This document shows, piece by piece, positions 34,155 through 43,309 of a DNA stretch of 64,000 bases; position 1 is the stretch's first letter; every line of letters begins with the position of its first letter. Source of the stretch: Nageia nagi (Eukaryota > Pinophyta); the NCBI GenBank assembly GCA_050084985.1, contig JBITNC010000001.1, positions 16,058,001-16,122,000 on the forward strand, written 5' to 3'. The position numbers and the translations under genes are program-made. Under the pieces are notes generated by a model. The model was not told where the DNA came from, did no database searches, and saw only the letters and a list, made by a program, of their open reading frames with translations.

Positions 34155-34688
34155 CTAAGCTTCAAGAAGGGGCTTGGTGAATAAATCAGTGGAGTTTACA
34201 GTAGATGGACAATACTCCAAGTGTATGATGTCATCTAGAACCTTCTCCCTGATAAAATGGGCTTGGATTTCCACATGTTTGGTTCTCTGATGGAACACAG
34301 GATTCTTAGCGAAAGAGATAGCCAATTGATTGTCTGAATAAATAAGAGATGGGCCATTTTGCTCATATCCAATTTCATTTAGAAGATGCCTCAGCCAAAT
34401 AGCTTCCTGGGCAGCAACAGACATGGCTCGATATTCAGCTTCAATGGTAGAAAGAGTCACAATAGGTTGCTTCTTGGAAGCCCAAGAGATAGCACCTGAA
34501 CCAATGCTGAACACATATGTAGAGGTTGATTTTTTGTCATCTCTATCTCCCCCATAATCATAATCTAAGAACCTAGAGAGAAAAATCGAGGGCACTTTGG
34601 AATACTTAAGAGAAAGATCCTTTATCCCTGCCATATACCTCAAGATTTGCTTAACAGCATTAAGGTGCTCAACATATGGTTTTTGCAT
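34155..34688 (-). pseudogene. Element E RNase H
   Basis: The 177-codon frame holds the copia RNase H. It starts EHLNAVKQILRYMAGIKDLS, then the first acidic block 'DYDYGGDRDDKKST', the Glu block 'TLSTIEAEYRAM', the Asp block 'YSDNQLAI', and 'TKHVEIQAHFIREKV' near the end. The first block has D-Y-D-Y-G-G instead of the usual D-A-D-W-A-G. RNase H removes RNA from the RNA-DNA hybrid during reverse transcription. The frame is open but separated from RT by stops, so it would not be made as part of an intact polyprotein. Confidence 0.9.
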
Positions 34689-34739
34689 GAATCATGCCAT
34701 CAGATTCACTGCAAAGGCAATATCAGGTCAAGAGATAGT

Positions 34740-35690
34740 TAGATACAGAAGATTACCAATCAATTACCTATAAGCTGTAGCATCAGCCAACTAAGAATCT
34801 GAGCTCAGAGATACAACGATTCTAGGAGAAATAGGTATTGCAGCATATCTACACTCCTCCATTCCAAACTTTTGCAAGATGTCTAATATATACTTAGATT
34901 GACTAAGATAAGTACAATCTTTGTGTTGGTATACTTGCATCCCAAGATAGTAATGCAATAGACCTAGATCAGTCATTTCAAATGTTGCCTTCAGTTTGGA
35001 TATGCACTCTTGGATGATTTCAATATTATTGCCAGTTATGAGAAGATCATCCACATAAAGGAGAATTAAGACCATGTCTTTTCCTTAATTGAGTACATAG
35101 AGATCTGAGTCAAAGAAGCACTTGGAAAAAACCAATATCTGCAAAGAATCCTGAAATTTTCTTGTACCATGCTCTAGGTGCTTGCTTAAGTCCATACAAA
35201 GACTTCTTTAGCTTGCACACAAAATACTCTTTACCTTCTGTAATAAATCCTTCTGGTTGATTCATGTAGATTTCTACATCTAAGTCACCATTGAGAAATG
35301 CACTCTTGACATCAAGTTGAAAAACTTTCCATCCTTGAGCTGCAGAAAGAGCAAGGATTATCCTGATAGTAGGCATCTTGGCCACAGGAGCAAAGGTTTC
35401 CTCATAATCAATACCATATTTCTAAGCGAATCCTTTGGCCACTAACCTTACTTTGTATTTTTCAATTTCTCCATCATAATTGTACTTGACCTTGTATATC
35501 CATTTATTTCCAATCACATTTTTCTCATTGGGATAAGGAACCAAATCCCAAGTTTCATTTTTCATGAGTGCCTCATACTCAACTTTCATAGCTTCCATCC
35601 AACACTCTTGCTTGGAAACTTCTTTGAAGGTTGATGGCTCATTTGTATTATCAATTTTGGTAAATAAAGATTTATTCAAGGTCATACTCC
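34740..35690 (-). pseudogene. Element E reverse transcriptase
   Basis: Three consecutive frames cover the domain. 35,685-35,422 has KVEYEALMKNETWDLVPYPN and NKWIYKVKYNYDGEIEKY. 35,385-35,110 has WKVFQLDVKSAFLNGDLDVE and SLYGLKQAPRAWY. 35,075-34,791 has the catalytic ILLYVDDLLITGN and GLLHYYLGMQV. All hallmark copia RT motifs, including YVDD, are intact. Stops separate the blocks (for example right after VAKGFA at 35,422 and near 35,100). The enzyme would copy the element RNA to DNA in cytoplasmic particles. It is decayed only recently, in keeping with the LTR identity. Confidence 0.92.
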
Positions 35691-35852
35691 TTGTAATTCT
35701 CTAAGCTAGAGAATTTTACCCTTGTGGTGACTTCCCTACATTATCATCCAACTAGTTAGGTGCAGGTGAAGAATCATCTGAATCAGACACCTCAGCATGA
35801 GAAGTCATATCCTCAGGAAGTTCATTGAACTTGACATCCCTAGAAATAAAGA

Positions 35853-36790
35853 CTATTTTATGGGATGAGGAGTAGAGCCTGTAACCTTTATGCTGATTAT
35901 TATACCCCATAAAGATGCATTTTTCTTATCTTTTATCCAACTTCTTTCTTTTCTCTGAGGTAATGAAGGCAAATGCATCACAACCGAAGACCCTGAAGTG
36001 TGAGATGTTAGGTTTCTTTCCTGTCCATGCTTCATACAGATTTTTACCTTCAACTGCTTTAGGACACCTATTTAGGGTGTGAATAGCAGTGTGAACAGCT
36101 TCACCCCATAAGAAATTAGGAAGGTTACCCAACATGCACCTTGCCATTTCCATAATGGTTCGATTCTTCCTTTCAGCAACTCCATTTTGTTGAGGGTGTA
36201 AGGGATTGTGAATTGCTGCTTGATCCCTTATTTAACACAATAGTTGTTAAACTCATTGCTATTATACTCACCCCCATTATCAGATCTCAACATCTTGATC
36301 TTAAAATTAGTTTGATTTTCAATAAGAACCTTTAAGTCTTTAAACCTGTCAAAAGTTTGATCCTTATGCTCAAGTAGATAATCAAATGTCATCCTACTGA
36401 AGTCATCAATGAAGGTCAAAACATAAGAAGCTCCCCCTAGAGACTTAGTCTGAAACAGACCCATCAAATCTGAATGCACAAGCTGAAGAGGATGAGTAGC
36501 CCGAGTTGCCTTATCTTTTTCAAACTTTTGCCTATTCATCTTTCCTAGAATGCACCTTTCATAGAGACCAATTGTGGGTGAAATATTAGGTAAACCTTCC
36601 ATAAGTTCTTGATTTTTCATATCTTGAATACTCTTGTGGTTAAGGTGCCCTAATCGTTGATGCCAAAGATTACCCTTTGAACAAACATTTGCAGCAAGAC
36701 ACATCTTTGAAGGAACTTGATCCACAATATAAAGGTCATCCTTCACTGATCCTTTCATCAAGGTGGCAAGTCCTTTCTTAACATACCAGG
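35853..36790 (-). pseudogene. Element E GAG-pre-integrase and integrase
   Basis: The frame 36,761-36,228 contains the zinc-binding HHCC region (WHQRLGHLNHKSIQDM, then CILGKM) and the catalytic core with HSDLMG and LRSDNGGEYNSNEF, giving the two Asp of the DDE triad. A frame break near 36,160-36,228 precedes 36,153-35,926, which reads MEMARCMLGNLPNFLWGEAV and FRVFGCDAFAF, the C-terminal part. Integrase joins the element DNA to the chromosome. Element D was cut by E in the equivalent ARCMLGNL position. Confidence 0.9.
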
Positions 36791-36799
36791 AGTGTGAGG

Positions 36800-37245
36800 T
36801 AAACTCAAATGAGTATCATTTCCTTGTAATTTGAATTACAGAGATAAGATTCATCCTTAGTTTAGGCACATAAAAGGCATTATCAAGAACCTTTCCATGA
36901 ATCTTCACACTCCCTATTCCTTGAACATCAAGGACTGAATTATCACCTATCACAACTGCATCCTTCTTGTACTTATGAAAGTTTTCAAACTTATCCTTTT
37001 CATAACACATGTGATTAGTGCATCCTGAATCAACAATCCAATCATTTGAAATAGTTTGAGTCACTGAGTAGTAGGCAATAGTAGCAGCATGCTTGTTCTT
37101 CTTTTTATGATTGAAATTTTTCACATTTGCATTTCCCTTGCCTTTTTCAGCAAATTTCTTTTTGCGGCAGTCATTCTCTTTGTGCCCAAAGATGCCACAA
37201 AAGTTACAATTTCCATCAAACTTTTTCCTTAGGTGTTGGATTGCT
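36800..37245 (-). pseudogene. Element E zinc knuckle and protease
   Basis: The frame 37,304-36,816 enters from the gag frame by a frameshift. It carries the CCHC knuckle CNFCGIFGHKENDC (all four ligands present) and then the protease with WIVDSGCTNHMCYEKDKF, where D-S-G is the aspartic protease site, and NAFYVPKLRMNLISV. The protease cleaves the polyprotein. The knuckle is out of frame with gag in this copy. Confidence 0.88.
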
Positions 37246-38008
37246 TGATCTAGCTTTATCATTCCTTTGCTTAAAGTTGCCATTATTGTTGCCCTTTTTC
37301 TCATGCTTCCTGAAGGTAGATGAGGATTTGTTATCTTTGGATTTATAATGATTGAACTTCTTCTTGAAAGGAGTTTTGGTTGCTCCTAGAGCAATGCTTT
37401 TGTCCTTTGGAGAAAAGTCCAACATTTTCTTATTCAAAGTTTCCTCATGCTTCAGAAGGAGTCTAGAAAGGTTATCAAGAGAGATGACATCTTCTTCATC
37501 ATCGAGCCTAGTTTCCATAATCGTGACAAAGTTACTAAACTTTGTAGAAAGGCTTTGAAGAATGATGAAGACCATGAACTCATCATTGATCCAGTTGCAC
37601 CCACAGCCAACCAGTTGTGTCCTGAGGTTAATGATTTTGTTCAAGTAAATATAAGCACTTTCATCTTCACCTTGATGATATTGCAACAACTTTTGTAAAA
37701 TAGTGAACCTCCTTGAAAATTTTGACCCAAGGTAAATTTTCTTCAGCCTATCCCAAGCTTCCTTTGCTGATGTTGAAGAAGAGATCATGAGAAGTACATC
37801 ATCTGAAACTGCACGATGAATCATTGAAGTTGCTAACTCATTCTTTGAGTTGTAGATTTCAAGAGCCTTCTCATCTGTAGGAGCAACCAAGTCTTCATTA
37901 ACTATCTTCCACAGCTTCCTTGCTTGTAACTCAGCTTTCATATGAGGTTCCCATATGCCAAAGTTGGAACCGTCGAGTATATGGTTGGGTATGAAGGTTT
38001 CAACCATT
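37216..38008 (-). pseudogene. Element E gag
   Basis: I start at the Met of MVETFIPNHILDGSNFGIWE (38,008) since the eight residues upstream are not conserved in D. The order is DUF4219-like N-terminus ('DGSNFGIWEPHMKAEL'), UBN2 core ('STSAKEAWDRLKKIYLG', 'INDEFMVFIILQSLSTKFSN') and a basic tail. The frame runs past the point where the CCHC knuckle should follow. An extra A in the run AAGGAAAAAG, compared with AAGGCAAAG in element D, shifts the frame near 37,225. Gag forms the particle and packages RNA. Confidence 0.9.
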
Positions 38009-38031
38009 GCTACACAAAAGTAAATAAGCAA

Positions 38032-39300
38032 GAAGAATGAATAAATTTCTACAATTTACCATCTATACAAATTAAACATTAATAAGTAAACATGTCCCAC
38101 ATGTGCAAACTTATAAACCAAGATCCGTAGAAGGATAAAGTTGAGGTTATTTTCTTGTATAGAATTAGGCCTTCACCTGGATGCCCACAGAGTGGAGCCC
38201 AAGTACTACCAGTCCTCAACCAGTTCACCTTGGTTAGTAATATACTCTCTCAAGGAGAAGTACTAACTATTTTCCAAGGATCCGACGTATCTTGGATCGA
38301 CCATTTTAATTATCTTGATTAAGGTTTTCAAGTTTTCCTCCTAGGTTATCAGGATAATCCCTGAATGGATGTGCGGACATGTGATATCACTACACACATG
38401 CCTATCCACCTAATAGAGTTATGTCCAATCCAACAGAGGTCTTAGGGGCAATTAAGACAGATTTACCACCACTTGGTTCTTCGGACTAAAAAGGCTCCAG
38501 TCTACCTTGTCCTCACCTCGTGGCTCCCCAAACAAGTCATGTTGTGGAAAAGTATGTGCGGATGTGTTCATTTTAGGGGTTACTTTCAATATTTTGTGTT
38601 TTGAAAGTATAAACAATTATGCAAAAATATAAAGTAAAGTATTAAAAATACATCATCCACAAGAACTTGAAATATAAGAGTCCAATGGGTTTTGTACTAA
38701 CCCCTAAAGGACATTTTTACATTTTGCATACTTGGTCAAGTTCATAAATTCATTCAATACTTTAATGAATTTAAAAGGGCTAAGTCCTACTTAGCATTAA
38801 TCCATAACTTAAAATTAAACATGCATTATTCCATAACTTAAAATTAAAAATTTTAAGTACTAAGCATGCTTTATTCCTACACAAGATTAAGAGGCATGCA
38901 TTACAAATTTAGCATGCAAGATCTAGATAAAGTTTTAAGTAAAAATAATAAAAAATTCCTCTCCCTATTGTTTTACTTAAAATAATTTTAAATAAGATGC
39001 TTTTTAAAAACAAATGCTAAGAGATTGACAATCCAGAAATTGCATGTGCACCTTAGTAAATTAAAACTCAACAATGAGTAAAACATTAAAAATATTCTAA
39101 GCATATTTTTTTTTTTAAAGTAAGCAAAATTTGACTTTTAAAAAAATAGTATTTTTACCATTATTGTAGAAATAAGCTAAAAAAAATATTCACTACTTTC
39201 CAAGTCTGCAAGAATTAAATGGAAAAAGAGAAGACCCATACCCCTACTACATGCATATTTAATGTTACTTTTACCTCAAGCACTTCAAGTCAAAAAAATA
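38032..39300 (-). other. Element E leader, part homologous to element D
   Basis: Untranslated leader next to gag. Landmarks such as 'ttaggccttcacctggatgc' and 'tcctcacctcgtggctcccc' recur at 43,530-43,900 in D, so this is ancestral element sequence. 38,600-39,300 is very AT-rich without ORFs of note. Confidence 0.7.
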
Positions 39301-39570
39301 AATGCTTTTAGGTAAAATAGTGATGGATACCCTTCCCTTACCAAGAAGGAGAATACGTTGCTTTGTATGTGCATTTATGAGGGCCATCAATTGTGATTTA
39401 CTAGCCACTAAAGACCACACTCACCGCACCAAAAATGAAAGTTTTCAATATCATCAATATGTGGGCAGCCATACTTGTCAGAAAGCTTGTCTAGTCAAAC
39501 ATAAATATACCCATGATCAAAAGTTTTAAATGTGTATATTTTTAAATCATCTTTTAAAGGAAGTAAGACT

Positions 39571-40122
39571 TCTTCTACGATGGCTAAAGCCTTGCTACCC
39601 CAAGAAGTATTCTTCAAAAACACTCCATCTCCATCTCCTCCATCACCTGAGATTCAACTTCCTCCTCCTCTTCCCAACCATTATAAGCACCATCACCATC
39701 ATCCTCATCTATCAGCAATTCATTCTTCATCATCTCGACAAACATTATCCAGATACTCCTCTATATTCTTGCCAGAGCGAGACGCGAACGACCTTGCCAT
39801 TCCATTTCTTATATTTCATGTACTCGTCGGAGCTAGTTGTAAAATACATTTGAAAATGAATGGCATTCGAGGCTTCAAGACCATACTATCATTCTATGAC
39901 CGGAGGTGTGGAATGCAATGGAGAAAAGGGGTAGTGTATTGTAATGGTGACAGAATTGAACAAGGGAAAGGAAACGTTTCTTTCAAAGAAGAAAATGAGT
40001 TCTCATCTTTGGAAGCACCAAAATTGCTGAAAATGCTTACAGATTCCTATCAGCTGTGGTCTAAAGTGGAAATTTGTTGTTCAAGATGGATGATGAGCAT
40101 GTTTTACAAAGTACAGATATAG
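39571..40122 (+). CDS. Host-like 183-codon ORF captured antisense in element E
   Basis: From the ATG in 'ctacgATGGCT', a good plant start context, the frame runs 183 codons. The N-terminus has Pro-rich and His-rich tracts (PSPSPPSPEIQLPPPLPNHY, then KHHHHHPHL) and Ser-rich sequence. The middle reads HLKMNGIRGFKTILSFYDRR and CNGDRIEQGKGNVSF, less AT-rich and codon-like. No domain is recognised. The homologous leader of element D lacks it. It is antisense to the retrotransposon and adjacent to the captured SCE1 exon, so it probably derives from a second host gene or from the same captured segment. An alternative start lies 13 codons upstream at 39,532. The real gene product is likely longer, since the frame ends where the SCE1 segment begins. 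Confidence 0.4.
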   Translation, partial: SSTMAKALLPQEVFFKNTPSPSPPSPEIQLPPPLPNHYKHHHHHPHLSAIHSSSSRQTLSRYSSIFLPERDANDLAIPFLIFHVLVGASCKIHLKMNGIRGFKTILSFYDRRCGMQWRKGVVYCNGDRIEQGKGNVSFKEENEFSSLEAPKLLKMLTDSYQLWSKVEICCSRWMMSMFYKVQI

Positions 40123-40144
40123 ATTTACTTCTCAAAGTGTTTTT

Positions 40145-40431
40145 CCTGTTGATGTACTTATCATTTGTACTCAGCGAGATCTTATCCTTGAAGTAGGCAT
40201 AGCCCTTAGCTAGATCTCTAGAATTTGATGCACTGAATAAAAAATTGATAGGCATCCGTTTAGGTGGGATCAGCAGGATTAGGCTCATCTAAAAGGTCAT
40301 GAATACCAACAAGTATTTGCTTCACAGTAATGGTTGGTCGCCATCCAGAGTCATCATTAAGAATCGAAAGGCAAACAGTCCTAGATGGATACATGTTAGG
40401 ATGGAAAAATCCTTGAGGGAATTTGCACCTT
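40145..40431 (-). pseudogene. SCE1: Captured exon of SUMO-conjugating enzyme E2 (SCE1/UBC9)
   Basis: Minus-strand translation gives [40 protein letters not shown] and [14 protein letters not shown]. This includes the HPN motif and the catalytic cysteine of UBC9 (T-V-C-L-S-I), the C-terminal half of the roughly 160-residue SUMO E2. It then hits a stop where Gln is expected (CAA to TAA) and decays through the final helix. The 5' edge, 'ttgaag' then GTGCAAATTCC, fits a splice acceptor splitting the Lys codon, so genomic DNA rather than mRNA was captured. The N-terminal half is missing. It sits in sense orientation in the leader of copia element E. UBC9 transfers SUMO to nuclear targets; this piece cannot. 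Confidence 0.88.
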
Positions 40432-40499
40432 CAATTTATTACTATTTTGTAAAAATGAAAAACTTTATTGTAAATAAAGTTTTAGATAATTTTTGTTAA

Positions 40500-40969
40500 A
40501 TAATAATGTATTTCAAGTGAAGGTATTAGCTTAGTAATCATAAATCTCCCTCCCCTTTTTGATATATTGTAAGGTGTACAATAAATTGCAAAATAAATTT
40601 ACCAACACAATTTAAAAAAAAAATTAAACATTTGAGATAATAATATCTCTCCTTTTTACTTTGTGCTAGTAAAAGAAGTTATTTTGTAAAAAACATGCTA
40701 CTAACATAAGAGGTTAGTATAGGAAAAAAATTGCTTGCATTGCCATTTTGATCATATTTTTCAAAAAATAAGCTCCAATATCTCATAAAATATGTTAGTA
40801 TCTAATGCAATAATCCATAAGATAACCAAATGAGGAGGAAATTTATACTTTGTCTTAGTTTTACCTCACCAATGGGGTGTAAGATGAGGAATGAAGAAGG
40901 ATCACCAAGATGTAGCTTCCACACCAAAAAGAAAAGCTTTCACACCAAGAAGAAGAGCTTTCACACCAA
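40500..40969 (-). other. Element E leader, PBS-proximal part
   Basis: AT-rich untranslated sequence homologous to D near 45,700-46,190 (shared 'cttagttttacctcaccaat' and 'gatcaccaagatgt' phrases). A short direct repeat 'agctttcacaccaag' (about 40,935 and 40,957) lies next to the PBS. Confidence 0.65.
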
Positions 40970-40981
40970 GCTCTGGTACCA
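40970..40981 (-). other. Element E primer-binding site
   Basis: Minus-strand TGGTACCAGAGC, two bases from the LTR, has one mismatch to the initiator tRNA-Met PBS. Confidence 0.85.
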
Positions 40982-40983
40982 AT

Positions 40984-41414
40984 TGAAGGAATTAGATCTA
41001 CACTAATCCTCAAGGTCCAAGACTATAGGAAACTCAATCATACAACATCTACAAGCTAATAACACCATTCACACAAGATAACACTAATATAATATGGTTC
41101 CTCCCTCGTTGGGAGTACATCCACAACTAGATCTCAATTCTCAAACTATGCACCCTCTTACAATAATTCCTTTCTCTCCTACACAAACTAGTAGAGTAAT
41201 CTTACTCCAAAAACTTATTACCATTACAAGAGGAGAGGCCCTCTATTTATAGCATGAGAGCACATCCCTAACCTCCCTTTAACCCAAGGGTAAGGTTAGG
41301 TTTACATAATAAAGAATTCAATTAATCCCTTAAGGTATCTAACTATCCTTTAAGCGATTAATTGAATTTACAAGGAGTTTAGATATTCACAATATTTCAT
41401 TACAAATTCTAACA
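40984..41414 (-). repeat. Element E 5' LTR
   Basis: 431 bases, about 98% identical to the 3' LTR. The TATA box CTATAAATAGAG (minus) is at 41,241-41,252. Confidence 0.95.
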
Positions 41415-41419
41415 AACAT
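41415..41419. other. Target-site duplication of element E (right)
   Basis: AACAT, identical to 32,884-32,888; continues as element D integrase sequence. Confidence 0.95.
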
Positions 41420-41940
41420 GCATCTAGCCATTTCTATAATTGTCCTATTTTTCCTTTTGGAAACACCATTTTACTGATGAGTGTAAGGAATTGTAAACTA
41501 CCTTTTGATTCCATACTTAGCATAATAGTCATTAAACTCATTACTATTATATTCTTCCCCATTATCTGATCTCAACATCTTGATTTTAAGGTTAGTCTAA
41601 TTCTCAATAAAGGCCTTAAAATCCTTAAAACTCTCAAAAGTTTAGTCTTTGTGCTCAAGTAGATACCCAAAAGTCATCCTACTAAAGTCATCAATCAAGT
41701 TCAAGATGTAAGATGCTCCCCAAGTGACTTATTCTTAAATAAACCCATCAAATCTGAATGCACAAGTTGAAGAGGTTGAGATGTTCTTGTTACTTTATCT
41801 TTTCCAAACCTTTGTCTATTCATCTTACCTAAGATTCACTTCTCACATAAACCAATTGAAGGTGAAATAGAAGGAAAACTTTCCACAAGTTCTTGGTATT
41901 TCATGACTTGACTACTCTTGTGGTTAAGGTGCCCTAAACA
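41420..41940 (-). pseudogene. Element D integrase core, right of the nested insertion
   Basis: Recognisable by alignment with element E: the 'tcaacatcttgattttaagg' region is the counterpart of the LRSDNGGEYN block, and the 'tcaaatctgaatgcacaagt' region is the counterpart of HSDLMG. Many stops, for example where E reads intact codons near 41,640. It ends at the AACAT site. Confidence 0.8.
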
Positions 41941-42450
41941 TTAGTGCCAAAGATTGCCCCTAGAACACACATTCGTAGCAAGACACATCTTTTTTGAAAC
42001 TTGATTCACAATGTATAGATCATCTTTCATAGATCCTTTAACCAACATGGCAAGTCCTTTTTTAATGCACCGGAATTGCGAGTTGAATTCAAATGAGTAC
42101 CCTTTTCTTGTAATTGGGATCATGGAGAGAAGGTTCATCCTTAGCTTAGGAACATAGTGCACATTTTCAATAACCTTCTTGTGAATCAACACACTTTCTA
42201 TTCTTTAAACTTTAAGGATAGAATTATCACTTATCATAATTTCATCTTTCTTATACTTGTAAAATTTTCAAACTTAACTTTTTTAAAGCATAGGTGATTG
42301 GTGCAACTAGAATCAACAATTCAATCATTCAAAAAATAGCAAGTCATGGAGTAGAGCCCAACAACAAGACCTACTTTTATATTCTTCTTCCCTATAAGTT
42401 TTTCACATTTCCATTTCCTTTGTTCTTTTCCTCTCTTTTCTTTTTGAATC
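41941..42450 (-). pseudogene. Element D protease and GAG-pre-integrase
   Basis: The frame 42,192-41,941 reads NVHYVPKLRMNLLSMIPITR and then GSMKDDLYIVNQVSKKMCLA, as in E. The protease D-S-G region upstream (about 42,300-42,340) is broken by stops. Confidence 0.8.
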
Positions 42451-43303
42451 AATCAACTTCTTTGTGACCAAATATGCCATAGAAGTTACAATTTCCATCA
42501 AACTTTGCCTTAGGATTTGGATTGCTTGCCTTGCCTTTTCCATCTCTTTGATTGAAGAAATTATTATTACCATTGTTCCTGCTGCTATAGTTGGTCCTTT
42601 TTTCAAACCTTTTGGAAGAAGGATAAGATTTTTTATGATGATTGAACTTTTTTTTGAAAGAAGTTTTGGTTTCTCCTAGAGCAACATTATTATCCTTTGG
42701 AGAAGAAATCAACACCTTTTTATTAAGAGTTTTCTCATTATTCAAAAGTAGCCTAGAAAGGTTCTCAAGGAGGAAGCCTTTTTTTTCATCATCAAACCTA
42801 GTCTCAATTACCATCACAAAGTTACCAAAAGTTGAAGAAAAGATATGAAGAATGATGAAGACCATGAACTCATCATTAATCCAATTGTACCCATAAGAAA
42901 CAAGTTGGGTCTTAAGGTTAATGATTTTGTTCAAGTAGATGGCAATATTTTCATTTTCCCTTTGATGAGATTGAGGCATATTTTAGAGAATAGTAAACTT
43001 TCTTGAGAACTTAAATCCAACATAGATTTTCTTAAGCTTATCCCAAGCTTCCTTTACCAAGGTTGAAGACAAGATCAATAGGAGCACATCATCTGAAACT
43101 ACATGGAAAATCATGGAGGTTACCAACTCATTCTTTGTGTTGTATGCTTCTAGTGCCTTTTCATTTGTAGGATCAATAAGGTTCTCATTCATTGTTTACC
43201 AAAGCTTCCTTTCTTGTAATTCAGCTCTCATTCGATGTTCCCAAATACCAAAGTTGGAACCACAAAGAATGTGTTTGGGTAAGAAAGTGTCTCCTATTTG
43301 ATA
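42449..43303 (-). pseudogene. Element D gag
   Basis: Read from an ATG near 43,303 through HILCGSNFGIWEHRMRAEL, then the 43,192-42,983 frame and the 42,979-42,449 frame (INDEFMVFIILHIFSSTFGN; later CNFYGIFGHKEVD). Frameshifts separate the parts, and the knuckle has lost its second Cys (Tyr instead). The gag-to-knuckle frame is continuous here, unlike in element E. Confidence 0.85.
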
Positions 43304-43309
43304 CATAAT

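Larger units (their letters stand above)
32889..41414 (-). mobile_element. Element E: nearly complete Ty1/copia retrotransposon, 8,526 bp, with captured host DNA
   Basis: Two 431-base LTRs (32,889-33,319; 40,984-41,414), a perfect AACAT duplication, PBS and PPT define it exactly. I count about nine differences between the LTRs, roughly 2% divergence. In minus orientation the order is LTR, PBS, a 2.95-kb leader, gag, protease, integrase, RT, RNase H, a 3' UTR with tandem repeats, PPT, LTR, as expected for Ty1/copia. The polyprotein is interrupted by a frameshift at the zinc knuckle and several stops, so it is probably not autonomous now. The leader contains an SCE1 exon and a host-like ORF absent from the homologous leader of element D. 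Confidence 0.95.

Noticed and set aside
39532-40288. A functional host gene made of the 39,571 ORF and the nearby UBC9 sequence
   Set aside because: They are on opposite strands, the UBC9 part has a premature stop and lacks its first half, and both lie inside a bounded retrotransposon.
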